Positions 37,658-53,928 of a stretch of 64,000 nucleotides of DNA are shown in pieces (position 1 is the stretch's first letter; every line of letters begins with the position of its first letter). A program made the position numbers and the translations under genes. The notes under the pieces were generated by a model. The model had not been told where the DNA came from. It ran no database searches and was given only the letters and a program-made list of their open reading frames with translations. Source of the DNA: Melastoma dodecandrum (lineage: Eukaryota > Streptophyta > Magnoliopsida > Myrtales > Melastomataceae); the NCBI GenBank assembly GCA_029817715.1, contig JARUPY010000053.1:36224-100223 (forward strand). Direction: 5' to 3'.

Positions 37658-39562
37658 TTACCAGGAAACGCTGTCCTGATACAAGGCTTCAAATGATAAT
37701 TCTGTCAGCCAGTTATCTACATCTTCTTTCTGCAAGAACACAGATTGGAAGAAGTAGAAAGGATAATCAGTTTCTATCCTACTAATCACCATTCCCATAC
37801 TCCAAACAGTAGGAAGTGACCCACCTCGAGCATCGTTGCAGGCATGCTTTGATCCACGAACTCTCCTCCTTGCGGTAGCGGGAGTACGTCACTTCTGCAA
37901 GACTCATTGCTGTTATAAACACCGCAAGGGCAACCAAGAGGTAGCTGCTGGCCATGCGACTCCATCCCTGTGCTGTAAATATTTATGGGTGTTGCTTGGA
38001 TGGTCGAGTTGATGCTGTCAACTCCTGAATACAACTGCTCACGAGTCATTGGCCTGGCACTGGGGTTCCATGGAATCTGATGCAACGACGGCTGTGATGA
38101 TGGTGAGGCATGGTATCCTGCAGTTGCGGTTTGAGGAAATGGGTTCTCCAGAAACCTTTGGAGACAGTTTGTCTGTGGATCCATCTGATACATTCGCTGC
38201 GAATACGCCGGCACAGTCATTGCTTGAGGCCTTGACAACATCTCCCATGATGTAGAAGGAAGATTCTGAGACGTAGATGGGAATTCAGGAGGTGCTATAG
38301 CACAATATCCGGTCGCTTGACAGCGGATTCTAGGATCGCCTGGGATTCTATTGCCGAGCTTTTTCATGCTCTCGGTGTTTCTAAACATTGGAAGAGCACA
38401 AAACAGAGTCTGATTCAGAATCATTATTCCTTAAAAAGTTGAACTCTTTTGAATGGTTCTGGGATGGTTACCTGGAGGTGGCTGGCAATGATTTGTCAGG
38501 TCAGACCCATAATGCCGTGCTTAGTTTCCATGTGTTCCTGTATCTTCTTTGGGAGAACCTCTGGCAAAGCAAATGTTACGAAAATAAGGATAGTGGAGTC
38601 TGTGAAAGGAATTTGTCGCACAGAAAGAAAGAGATAGGCATTACTTTCGGGTGGGAGACTACTGATGGCGTCGAGGAATGCATTATGAGCCTCTGTTGTC
38701 CATGACATGCATGACTTCTTCATTGTGGTTGCTGCCTCGGTGAGGCTGGATTGACCTTGCTCGTTCTCTTTCAAGCTACTGGTGTCCAAGGAATTGCCGT
38801 TGTCTGTGGAATCACTGCCTCTTTTCCGCTTCATGGCATTATAGTCCGGCTGCTCATTGCTTTGAGAATTGGAATGGAGAAACGGGGATGTGATGGGTGC
38901 ATACGATGTCCCCTTCTCTTTTCCAGTCTTGCGAAGTAGATGCTTCCATATCATCTTCAGGGTACTGGCGTATATCGGCTTTGCCAGGAAATCACAGGCT
39001 CCGCCTTCTATACCTTTCAAAACAGTATCGAAATCCGGCTCGTCCGAGAACACTGTCGAAAACATAATCCAAAAGAAAAAAAAATTATATTATGATCCGA
39101 CAAGCGAGCATGCGGCGGGACTATAAAGTGAATCACCCTCCCTTCTCTTACATATGAGTGGCGAATCAATCTCTACTGAAGCAGTCTCCGCAAGAAGTTG
39201 CAACCCCGTTATTTCAGACAGCCGGACATTGCTCATCATAATACCGAATCCTTCCTTGTTGATTCTCAGTTTCTCTATTGCCTCCTCTCCATTCTGGCAC
39301 GCAATCAGTGTCGCAAGCAACAATTTGCTAATAAAATAAGAAAAAAAATGCTCGAAGGGTAAGTCGCACTTCACACGTTCGAACTTGCCATACTCCGTGA
39401 TAAAACTAGAAAACCACGTCAATCGAGGGAGACTTTACCGTGGTAGCTGCAGTCCTCGAGCATCTTCTTTAAAATAACAAGGCAGGCGACATCAGCATCG
39501 ACGAGGAGAACCCTCAGGTTCGATGGGAAGTTGGCATGAAATAAAGCTTCGTGAACCGTCAT
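37658..39562 (-). pseudogene. divergent type-B response regulator (receiver + GARP), damaged
   Basis: Minus-strand exons 39562-39439, 39327-39152, 39052-38645, 38560-38472, 38380-37825 and 37729-37658. The receiver is recognisable: FPSNLRVLLVDADVACLVIL, GFGIMMSNVRLSEITGLQLL, DEPDFDTVLKGIEGGACDFL and AKPI. The phospho-acceptor Asp is replaced (SNV instead of SDV) while the later Lys is kept. A GARP/Myb segment follows (SWTTEAHNAFLDAISSLPPE, then VLPKKIQEHMETKH). Three lesions are visible: exon 1 (phase 1) does not match exon 2; a TGA at 38496-38498 stands where the family has Arg in LTR-(E/Q)-x-(I/V)-ASHLQ; and the frame shifts just after the KHR that ends the GARP domain. The Gln/Pro-rich C-terminus (SQNLPSTSWEMLSRPQAM) is otherwise open to WLTELSFEALYQDSVSW. 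An intact member would act as a DNA-binding regulator in cytokinin-type phosphorelay. Confidence 0.75.
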
Positions 39563-40114
39563 AACTCCAGTTAGATGCTATTTTCAGTTCGTAGGTTTGT
39601 AATGTGATTGAATAGGAGGAGCTTTTATCAAAATGGCAGGGAAGGAGAGGAGGGGGTTCATGTCTGAAATCGGAAACTAAAATACAAGAAAATGAGTATT
39701 CTCGAGGGTTTATGTCTGAAATCGGAAACTGAAATACAAAAAAGTGAGTATATATCGAGGGGAATATATTTTTGGAGTTATATAATTAGAGAAACTACCC
39801 TGAATTCGAACTCAAAACGAATATGAGCCAAGAAGAGAATGTAATAACAGAATCAGAAAATCTAATCATGATATTACTCACGGGTTTACACCATCATCGT
39901 TACCGAAGGAAAGGAAAGAGGAGAAAGCCGACCGTTATATTAAGAGTGGCGGGATAATACTACGACTAGTAAAATAATTATAATGATTCTCATAAGGATT
40001 AGCATGAATAAATGGGCCTGGCCGTCGGCCTATCATTTAACGGGCCGCGCCGACGGGTAATTCCCGCCCTCTCGATGTTGACGCCCCGGGGGGGAGGGAG
40101 GGGGTCGACCAAAA
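39563..40114. other. divergent intergenic region; site II motifs before the thioesterase
   Basis: About 550 bp. A near-duplicate phrase GTTTATGTCTGAAATCGGAA occurs twice (about 39658 and 39710) as a short direct repeat. TGGGCC, CGGCC and GGGCCGCG motifs at 40014-40050 resemble site II elements just upstream of the thioesterase gene. Confidence 0.4.
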
Positions 40115-42018
40115 ATGGCGCCTTCGATCCGAGACATCGTCATCCCCAACTACCGGCGCCTCCTCCTCCGCCGCCGCTGCCCTTCTCAGTCCATCGCCTG
40201 CCGCCTACTCCCCTCCTCCACTTCCTATCCATCTCCACCGCCTCCCTCTGCCCCCATCGATGCCGGATCTTCCATCCGCAAGCCCATCAGCCTATGGCCC
40301 GGAATGTACCACTCCCCCGTCACCAACGCCCTCTGGGAAGCCCGCTCCCGTATGTTCGAGAGGGCCGTCGGAGAAGGGGAAAATACCGCCGCCTCCGACC
40401 TGTCCGCGCCGAAGAGCCCTTCCAGAAGCAGGACGAGTATCATGTATCGTTTCTCCGAGGATTACGTGCTCCGGGAGCAGTACCGTAACCCTTGGAATGA
40501 GATTAGGGCTGGCAAATTGCTCGAGGACCTCGATGCCCTCGCCGGAACCATTTGCTTCAAAGTATGTAGTATGTTTATTCGGACGCACCGAAATTCCGTC
40601 CTCGCTTTCCTTTCCGTTAATTTTTGGACGATTTCGATTTCAATCCCGTTGTTACGATATATTTAAATTTCCGGTGGTTCCATGTTCAAGAGATTGTTAT
40701 CCAACTCTTGTGTTGATTAGTCAACGATATGTCGATGCTGAATCCTCATTTGTGGACCTCAGCATTGCACGAACGAGAATGGAGCGATGAGGCCCCTGAT
40801 ATTGGTAACTGCGTCCGTTGACAGGATCTTCGTGAAGAAAACCGATCCATGTCGACACCGACCTGAAGATAGAGGGTGCCGTCACCTGGGTTGGGAGGTC
40901 CTCGATGGAGATTCAATTAGATGTGAGTCAATCCACTCCGGGTAAAGATCCATCTATCGACTGCTTTAGTAATTTGGCACGAAATAAAAGGTTGTAAATT
41001 AACCCGTCGGGTGATGTCTCCATCTGCAGAGAGTCAGGATCAGTTCGATTCTGTCATTCTTACTGCCAACTTCACATTCGTTGCCCGGGACTCTGAAACG
41101 GGTAAATCAGCGCCAGTTACGCCGATATTGCCAGAAACGGAGAGGGAAAAAATACTCTGGGAGGAGGCAGAAGAGAGGAACAAGTTGAGGAAACGCATGA
41201 GAGAAGATCGCAGACAGTACATCGTGAGCGAGGAGATGACCCATAGGATCCAGGAGTTAATGGCTGAAGGTCGTGTGTTCAGCGAAATGCCGGCTTTGGC
41301 TGATAGGGACAGCATCTTGATAAAAGACACGCGCTTCCAAAACTCCCTGATATGCCAGCCGCAGCAGAGGAACATCCAAGGGAGGATATTCGGAGGATTC
41401 TTGATGCGGAGAGCTTTCGAGTTAGCCTATGCCACTTCTTATGCCTTTGCCGGCACGGCCCCTCGATTCCTCGAAGTTGATCATGTCGATTTCCTGAAAC
41501 CCGTGAGTATTGCCATCCTATTCCTGTCATCTCATTACCGTCCTTCTGAGTTAGCGCATCTCGTTGAGGCGTGTCCTTTCCTGTTTCGTGGGAATCACGT
41601 GGTGAGGCCCATTAATTTGTTAATGCAGGTGGATGTCGGTAACTTCCTCCGCCTGCATTCCTGCGTGCTGTACACAGAACTCGATGATCCAGCCCAGCCA
41701 CACATAAACATCGAAGTCGTCGCTTACGTCACGCGACCTGAAATCAGATCTAGCGAGGTGAACACGGGGGTCATCCCTTGAATATATGCATGAAGTCATG
41801 GATCCAGCTTATCCTGGTTCCATCATCTGATTGCTTTCCCTCACTTTGGATTGAACTCACAACAGGTCTCCAACAGATTCTACTTCACCTTTACCATCCG
41901 GCCTGAAGCCTTGACCGACGGGCTACGTATCCGCAAGGTCGTTCCATCTACAGAAGAAGAAGCCAGGCGAGTTATCGAGCGTATGGACGCAGAAGTCCCT
42001 CGTTCCACAGATCAATAG
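40115..42018 (+). CDS. acyl-CoA thioesterase, double hot-dog (ACOT9-type), probably mitochondrial; one frame-breaking base in exon 2
   Basis: Five exons: 40115-40561, 40763-40922, 41032-41502, 41629-41757 and 41866-42018, about 450 residues. The start MAPSIRDIVIPNYRRLLLRRR is an Arg-rich organelle presequence. The first hot-dog region includes RPLILVTASVDRIFVKK and then IHVDTDLKIEGAVTWVGRSS and MEIQL. The second includes FQNSLICQPQQRNIQGRIFG, GFLMRRAFELAYA, FLEVDHVDFLKP and VDVGNFLRLHSCVLYTE. The NIQGRIFGG motif is the hot-dog signature of ACOT9-type enzymes, which hydrolyse acyl-CoAs to free acid and CoA. Exon 2 is 160 nt where 159 keeps the frame: an AAAA run at 40838-40841 has one A too many between VKK and PIHVD. 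Apart from this base all exons are open. Confidence 0.85.
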
Positions 42019-42302
42019 CGAGTACATTCCCAGGACGTCCCATGAATTATTATTATTTTCTTCTACGAAAATATGATTGTCCATTCTGTCTTTCTATTGT
42101 GACAAACGTTACAAAGACAAGGATATTATTGCCAATTATTTTTACAGTTCGCTTTGGGAATTGGGAAACTACCGAAGGGGCAAAAGAAAGACAACCGCCC
42201 ACAGGGGAAGTCAATAAATGTCTGAAAATCATATGTCACTACAGACGGGGAAGGGAACGTTGCCCGTTTTGAGAAACGGGGAAGAATCAGGCTTACAAGG
42301 CG

Positions 42303-43499
42303 ATGCAGAGGGCTGGACTGGGCTGCGCTGACTCCGCCGCCGCCGCCGTCCCGGACCAGATCGAAGACGGCATGGTCCGTTCCCCCTCCCATCCATAATT
42401 CATACTTCTCCTCTCCATTTGTTCCATTCATTCCGTCGGATTGCGAATTGGGTTTATGTGGTAATTTGCCCTAGAACTGAAAACCTTAGAGTCGGAATTA
42501 GATTTGGCTTGGAGGGGGATAATGACGAGGGAGGGGAATGGCAGGTGGATGGTTCATTTTGTTAACCGGAGTGGCATGCAGCTAGCCTTGCCAGCCTGAG
42601 CACCTCCCTCCCACACCATCACCTGGGAAGAGTTCAAGCGCAAGCAGAAGGTTTTAAATCTCTTTTTTGCTCTTAGTACCAACCTGTGTCAATAGGATGG
42701 TATGAATCGTTTCACTTTTTGTGCGGCAATCTGAAGTGCCTTAAGCTAAGTTTGATTGATTTCACTAGATGACGAAATTGAGGTAAGGGGGAACTGGAAG
42801 CGGGACACGGATAAAAATGATGAGAGAGCTCACAAACTTGCGCACGGGAGAAACCACTCCGGTAAAAGATCCAGGCCTAAACAGGGTTTAACCCTAGGCA
42901 TAGTCCATCTGAATCTCGACAATGGAAGACCTTTTACGATTTGATGGATTCTATGTAGATCGGAAGGAGAAAGATTCGACGAGATGCAGCAGCGAAAGGA
43001 AGGTGCATTTCTACTCCCAATTAATGCTTCTCCAATTCACCTCTTCATCTCGAATTTTGGTGTTACTTTATCTCGTTTCATATCACTTTCTGATCAACTC
43101 CAGCTTTGGCCGGCATTTTGTTTGTTGCCAACTTTGGCATAAAAGGAAGCACTAGATCCTGGGACTATCTGCCTATAGGAAATTATACTTTTGGAAAGCA
43201 TGCTAATTCTAAATTTTGATGTTGGCTTTGTCTCTTTAACTCTTACGAAGCAGAGATCGAGAAGAGCATCCTCGGTTTCTAGCTCCACCAGTCTGTCTTC
43301 CAATTCTTCCAGCAGCAAAGATGATGACAGGGAAACAAGAAGGTCCAGGTCCAAAAGGAGCAACAGGAAGAAGCACAGGCTGAAGCAGGCAACAAGAAAA
43401 GGACAGCAACGCTGGTCCCGTGCTTTGTCCAGATTCTTTCTGAGTGTCAACATTTTTCTTCTTCTTTTATCCTTACAACTCTTATCCTTAACTTACTAA
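42303..43499 (+). CDS. Ser/Lys/Arg-rich nuclear-type small protein (FAM133-like), exon structure uncertain
   Basis: Begins at ATG 42303 (MQRAGLGCADSAAAAVPDQI). Probable exons: 42303-42374; about 42601-42650, encoding TITWEEFKRKQK; about 42770-42862, encoding NDERAHKLAHGRNHSG; and about 43250-43450, encoding ASSVSSSTSLSSNSSSSKDD and a KRSNRKKHRLKQ tail. A (T/S)WEEFK motif, a GRNH segment and a closing Ser/Lys/Arg-rich region match a family of small eukaryotic proteins resembling FAM133. They are thought to be nuclear and linked to RNA processing. Junction phases could not all be reconciled: the TWEEFK frame needs a donor other than the obvious GTCCG after exon 1. The end is approximate. It lies tail to tail with MPK6. 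Confidence 0.45.
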
Positions 43500-43811
43500 T
43501 CATAGTCTGTGGCTTCTGACATCAAGATCTCATTATTGTAAGAGCAGCAAATGCTTCTAGTAAAATCCTCGTACCTGTGTTGTGAACCCCCCTCCTCTCG
43601 GACAACCACCATGAATGCACTCACAAAGGCTTAAGTGATATGAAAAAAATTTAAACGTTAATCCAAACATTAAGAGCTGCGCGGGAGCATTACAACAAGT
43701 GTGTGTAGGAAGAGGGAATCAAATCATCGATAACGTTAGGAAGCATAAACAACACACAAAGTGATGATGATGATCATACAAGAAGAGCGACCTACGTGAA
43801 CGTGCAGGTTG

Positions 43812-47028
<3,217 letters not shown>

Positions 47029-47729
47029 CTGAAATCAGCAGCCCTAGGGTTATCCAATCGGGTTTCCCCCTCCCACCAACTCCTTCCTCCTCCTCTACCG
47101 ATCGAGGCGAGGGACGACGTCGGTTGGCACACAGATAGAGAGAGAGCGGAGGGGTTTGTCGGTCAAAGGAGCAGATCCGACGACGGAGGGGGATAGCGGT
47201 GGCCGACGACGGCGGCGGAAGCAACCGAATCGGAGGCAGACGGTTAGGGAGAAGAGGTCTCTCTGGCTTGGCCTTTCAGCTTTGTTTTTTTCCCTTTTGC
47301 TGGTGGAACCGCTTTGTTTGTTGGGTTTCAGTTTCCACCTGCCGTATTTCTTCTTCCTTTATTGGATTTATGCCTTTTTTATTAATTTCTGAGTCAGCCG
47401 CACAAACACTCCCCCATGGCTTTCAAATTGACTCAAATAAGTGAAAAATCTTTAAAGCAAAGTTAAATAATTATGCAGCCACAAAAATAAAGGAAAAGGA
47501 TGAGCAATGCATTGAGTCTGAAAGCCCCGACAGACGAGCAGGGAAAATAAAATGAAGAAGAAAGACTTAAAAATCGGATAACAAGAAAAAGGCTATTACT
47601 GTTAGGAGGTCAATTCCCCCTAAATGAAATCAACTGAAGGTATAGCAAGTCCATGTCGTCCCGATCCCCTGGAGTATTCAATTCATTCACCAAGTACACG
47701 CAGGCAGAACATACGACGGAGTGCGGGAA
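47029..47729. other. MPK6 5' region and downstream flank of the HAD pseudogene
   Basis: The first about 250 bp (GAGAGAGAG, CTCC-rich) look like MPK6 leader and promoter. The remainder is AT-rich with no gene seen. Confidence 0.4.
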
Positions 47730-49978
47730 CTAGCATCTCGGGGCTTCGGCGAAGCTCCCGAGGCCTACCTCGGAGGAGTGGATTCTGCACATGACGAATG
47801 AGGACGAGATTCCGGCCGCGTTCTCTCTCCCTTGATGTTGTGGTGGAGAGAATCGCCCACCGCGATGGAATGCAAAGGGTCCGCGTCGGCCAGTATGATC
47901 TAGCAGAGCAACGAAATGAACCAACCGCTCAGGCAATGCTGAGCACTGATATTTCCCGAAATGGAACTCGGAAGTTGTTGGCAGATTATTATAGAGAAGC
48001 AAAAATTTCGGCAAAGCGAAAAGCTCAATTACAATAATCTAAGAGCCAAATCAAATAACCCCAAAAGGCTGTCCAAGCAAAGATTTCCCAGGAGGAATCA
48101 GACTAAAACAAGTTCAACAAGTCGAAAGTCCAACAAGGGGAACTGTTTCCCCGATTATAACGGCGCCCGTGATGAAAAATAAAGTGCACAGAAGTTGATA
48201 CAATACTAACCTTGCCGGGCTTCCCCCATCCACTTAACTTCACCTCCTAGCATTTCATATTTGGACATGCAAAATGCTATCCTTAATGCACCAAACAGAC
48301 AAAAGGATTACCAATATAGAAGGTATTTGGAATGAGCAAACTTGTCTAAAGGGCAAGAAGATCAAATTCCATCTGGAACACCAGCTCCCTTATCAAGAGC
48401 TGCTACTAAATGCTTTAACCTCGAGCACACTGATAATAAAAATCACTCAGTTGACAACGACATCAACAGAGAAGCCTGCCCAAAGCCTTTCACTCAAAAC
48501 TTTGGATAATTGGTATAAAATAGCATAGGAATGTTCGATTAGATGACCCCTAACCACGGTTAATGTTGAGTATTCCAAGTATCTTTTGGGAAACTGCACA
48601 GCTTTTCAACCTTACCAGGCATTGCACGGCAAGGTTTTCGCTTCCACAGTGACATGATCTGGATTTGCCACAATCATTGGAATTCCTTTTTAGCTGCACA
48701 TTGCTCCAGTATCTTCTCAAGATCCTCAAACTTCATGGCCTCATTTGGCCGACCCAAAGCCTCAGTACCATGTACCGAGAGGAAATCAGCTTTTGCGACA
48801 TCATCCGCGACTTGTAAACCTAGGCCCTAAAACAACAACAAAGAAAGTGATCAGTCCATCTTCTTATGAAATATCAACAACATGCAGTGAAGTAATGACA
48901 AGTCCAGTTGTGAGGATCTCTTATTATGGAATTGCTCATTTTTTTAAGGATTTCTTTGAAAGTATTTTTTTAAGGATTAAGTAAACCTCAAGAGACACAG
49001 CACCCTGATCACTCCATGTCATATGAATACACAAAGTCCCCAAAGCAGCAAAACCACGCGTCATCCCTCCTATTCCATATAAACAAAGTAAAATATGGAT
49101 AAGATTGTCTTCATTACGATCTCAGGGGATGCTGCACAACCACAAAGAAACCACAGGGAATAACCTCAAAATTCTGACATGCTGGCAAGGGGAAGATGCT
49201 GGATAGTCAGAAACTTCTAACCGGCAACTCATACGTGAGAAAAGAAAGACCATTTGGGGACATACATCAACGTATACATCGAACACTTCCATAGGAAGAA
49301 GAGAACCAAATGACTCGAAACAAAATGAACAACTCGATCATATAAGTAAGATAAACAGCAGTAGGGAAGTAGCAGAAATCCTCTGTCAAGGATCCAATGT
49401 TTCAACGGCATAAAACGGAAAGCATAAAATGTCGATCGAACCTCTGCAAGTACTGATGGGTGAGCTCTCCGCTGGTAATGGTCCCCGCGAACAAGGAGGG
49501 ATCGAAACTGAGGCTCCTCATCTTCTCCAGGGTCACGGATGCCCGTCTCGACGAATTGATGATTATAACCATCTTCGCACCCGTCTTAGCCAGCTTCTCC
49601 ACTAAAGGAACACAACAATGAGAGTATACGCGGACAGACGTAACCCTACAACCACAACCTCAGGAGCAAGCGGCCGGACATGATAATAAACCACGTACAG
49701 GTAGAAATGGCACCGGGATAGGGACTCTTGCCGTCGTGAAGGACCCCGAACTGATCCAGGAACCACGCCTGTCATCCCATCGCTAGGGCCTCCAGTTAAA
49801 ACCAATCCAAAGGGGTAGCCATCGGAAATGGAGGCCGGGAACTGCTCTTTTGGAGGAGGGGTGAGGATTGGTTGGTTCAGTTACCTTGAAGCGACCCATC
49901 TCCGCTAGCCCACGGATGCCGCCGAGGGACTTGGACGAGACGACGTCGGGGGGTTCGCCATCATCGGTTTCATCATGG
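47730..49978 (-). pseudogene. HAD superfamily class IIA phosphatase-like gene, multiply frameshifted
   Basis: Minus-strand pieces follow a plant HAD-IIA hydrolase (TIGR01459 type) in order. 49885-49978 gives VVSSKSLGGIRGLAEMGRFK. 49699-49768 gives AWFLDQFGVLHDGKSPYPGA (the catalytic DxFGVLHDG). 49442-49601 gives KTGAKMVIIINSSRRAS and SGELTHQYLQR. 48987-49069 gives AALGTLCIHMTWSDQGAV. 48616-48826 gives GLGLQVADDVAKADFLSVHG and DLEKILEQCAAKK. About 48189-48240 gives KYEMLGGEVKWMG. 47730 to about 47860 gives DPLHSIAVGDSLHHNIKG. Lesions: no in-frame ATG in exon 1; an extra T in TGGTTTTGCT near 49045; two extra bases after CAAKK near 48675; a shift before the 48616 donor; an extra G in a GGGGG run near 48203; an extra GA in GGGAGAGAGAACG near 47812; and an early stop removing the last about 25 residues. 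Confidence 0.82.
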
Positions 49979-50382
49979 TGAACGTTGAATGATCAAGCGG
50001 GCATTTGTTCGAATCCTTCGGTTGTCGTCTAAAAGTGTAGGGGCAGCTGTTCACTCCCCCTGCCCCAACCAACCTTCTCCGGACAGGCGTTTTGGTCCAG
50101 CGGACAGGCGCTTTGTAGCCTCATCCCACACACGAATTCTTTATGAAATCAAATTTGCTGTTTTGAATAGGACTGTTTTAACATTTTAAAATTTTATGAA
50201 TTAAATTACGGTCTAACACCAAAAAACGTAGCTCTAAAAACACATGTACGATCCTCAAAACTTTTTGACAAGTTATGGAAAAAAAGCTTGGTCGGAATCC
50301 TAAAGCCACAGCTAGTCTCATGGTCAAACTAAAAAATCCTCAAAGACAAAGTATTCCTTCCCTCCAGATATTATATAATTTA
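49979..50382. other. intergenic, no gene
   Basis: About 400 bp between the 5' end of the HAD pseudogene and the 3' end of RPL5. AT-rich; nothing recognised. Confidence 0.4.
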
Positions 50383-52522
<2,140 letters not shown>

Positions 52523-52602
52523 TAGTTACTCCGACGGAGGGAGACGGCCGGAGAGCAGTTTTCTTGTGGGGACTAGGCAATATAAGAGGCCGGTCCCGAA
52601 GG

Positions 52603-52612
52603 AAACCCTAGA
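52603..52612. promoter_or_regulatory. telo box upstream of RPL5
   Basis: AAACCCTAGA, the plant telo-box/interstitial telomere motif common just upstream of ribosomal protein genes and bound by Pur-alpha/TRB-type factors. It sits 81 bp from the RPL5 start codon. Confidence 0.55.
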
Positions 52613-52622
52613 GGTAAAGATC

Positions 52623-53016
52623 GGACGGCTCAGATTGATTCGTTTGATTTGGCAGGGTTTTTTGCCTAAAAACTTTTATCATACCTCAATTTTGAGTCAC
52701 GATTAAACTAAAAATTAGGAAGAAAATTTATTTAAAATTGATATAAATCAATATTTTGTCATTATATAAATAGAATGAAATTATTAGAGTTTTTCTTCTT
52801 ATATTTAATACTTTTGAATCAATATTTTATTGATTTTTTATATATCAAACCATACTGTTATAATTAAAATTTATAAATATCATTTGCATTTAATTTCAAT
52901 ATGGGGTAAATAAAAATTCAGAATTAGGCTTGGCTCTATTCAACACAGGAAGCCGCGTGGAGTCATCCAGTTCTGCAGGGTCCATCCAAGAATGGAGAGA
53001 AGCTGTCTAGATATGA
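52623..53016. other. AT-rich intergenic DNA between RPL5 promoter and the Mutator-like element
   Basis: Very AT-rich (about 52680-52920), no open frames of note. Ends at the left terminus of the Mutator-like element. Confidence 0.4.
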
Positions 53017-53229
53017 GGTTTGTACGGATGTACCGTTGGTTTCTAACAAATTTTGCGGAAAACGGTCCGAATTTCTAAAATTATCAGAATACCGTCGATG
53101 GGGCGTGTTTTGAAAATGCGCCCCCCAATTAACAAAGATGAAAACCCGCCCTCCGTGTAAAATGGCAGGGGTGGGTTCACGCCCCTATGGCGTTGTGGAC
53201 AATGCGCACGAGGGCGCGTTTTGAGAACC

Positions 53230-53392
53230 CGCCCTTGCATGAAGACGGGTTCTCAAAATGCGCCCTTGCATGAAGAAGGGTTCTCAAAACGCCCCCTTGC
53301 ATGAAGAAGGGTTCTCAAAACGCCCCCTTGCATGAAGACGGGTTCTCAAAACTCGCCCTTGCATGAAGAAGGGTTCTCAAAACGCGCTCTCC
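53230..53392. repeat. tandem repeat of an about 33-bp unit inside the left TIR
   Basis: Five consecutive copies of a unit containing CCTTGCATGAAGA and GGGTTCTCAAAACGC, with minor variation (GACGGG or GAAGGG; AATGCG, AACGCC or AACTCG). The right TIR has a single equivalent (CTTGTATGAAAACGGGTTCT in inverse), so the array expanded on one side only. Confidence 0.8.
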
Positions 53393-53928
53393 AGGTGGCG
53401 GGTTTTGAAAACGCGCCCCCCGTGCACTTGGAGCAAATTTTGCCCAAGTCATTAAGGGACGGGTTTTCAAAACCCGCCCGTCACGTTATTAAACAAGGGG
53501 CGGGTTTTCAAAACCCGCCCCCGCCCCGACCATGTTCGAGTGAAATCAGGCTCTCACTCTCACAATTCCTACTCGATCGAAACAATAAACCATCCAAACC
53601 TCCAAACAATAAACCATTGTATCTAAATCCATCTTCATAAAACATAAAAAGTTCCATACATAAATCTTGGAAAATATCATACGTGAAAGATGTTAATTGT
53701 TTACAACCACATAACTAATTCTCTCTACGCCTACTCGAACTCCTCCTCACATAATGCATGATAACGGGAGGCTGCTTTGACGAGTCGTCTGGGTACAGTT
53801 GCGTAACTTGAGATGGCTCTTGAAAAGCTTATATTAGTTGAGTTTAACTCTAACGAACTTCGAAGTTGTATTCAACTTACCCAAATTCTCTCGCTCCTTT
53901 AATCAGAGCTCCTAGAGTCGAACTGGAC

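Noticed and set aside
53230..53392. Regular repeat array considered as a CRISPR array
   Set aside because: Units are contiguous with no unique spacers, the DNA is a plant nuclear genome, and the array belongs to a transposon TIR.
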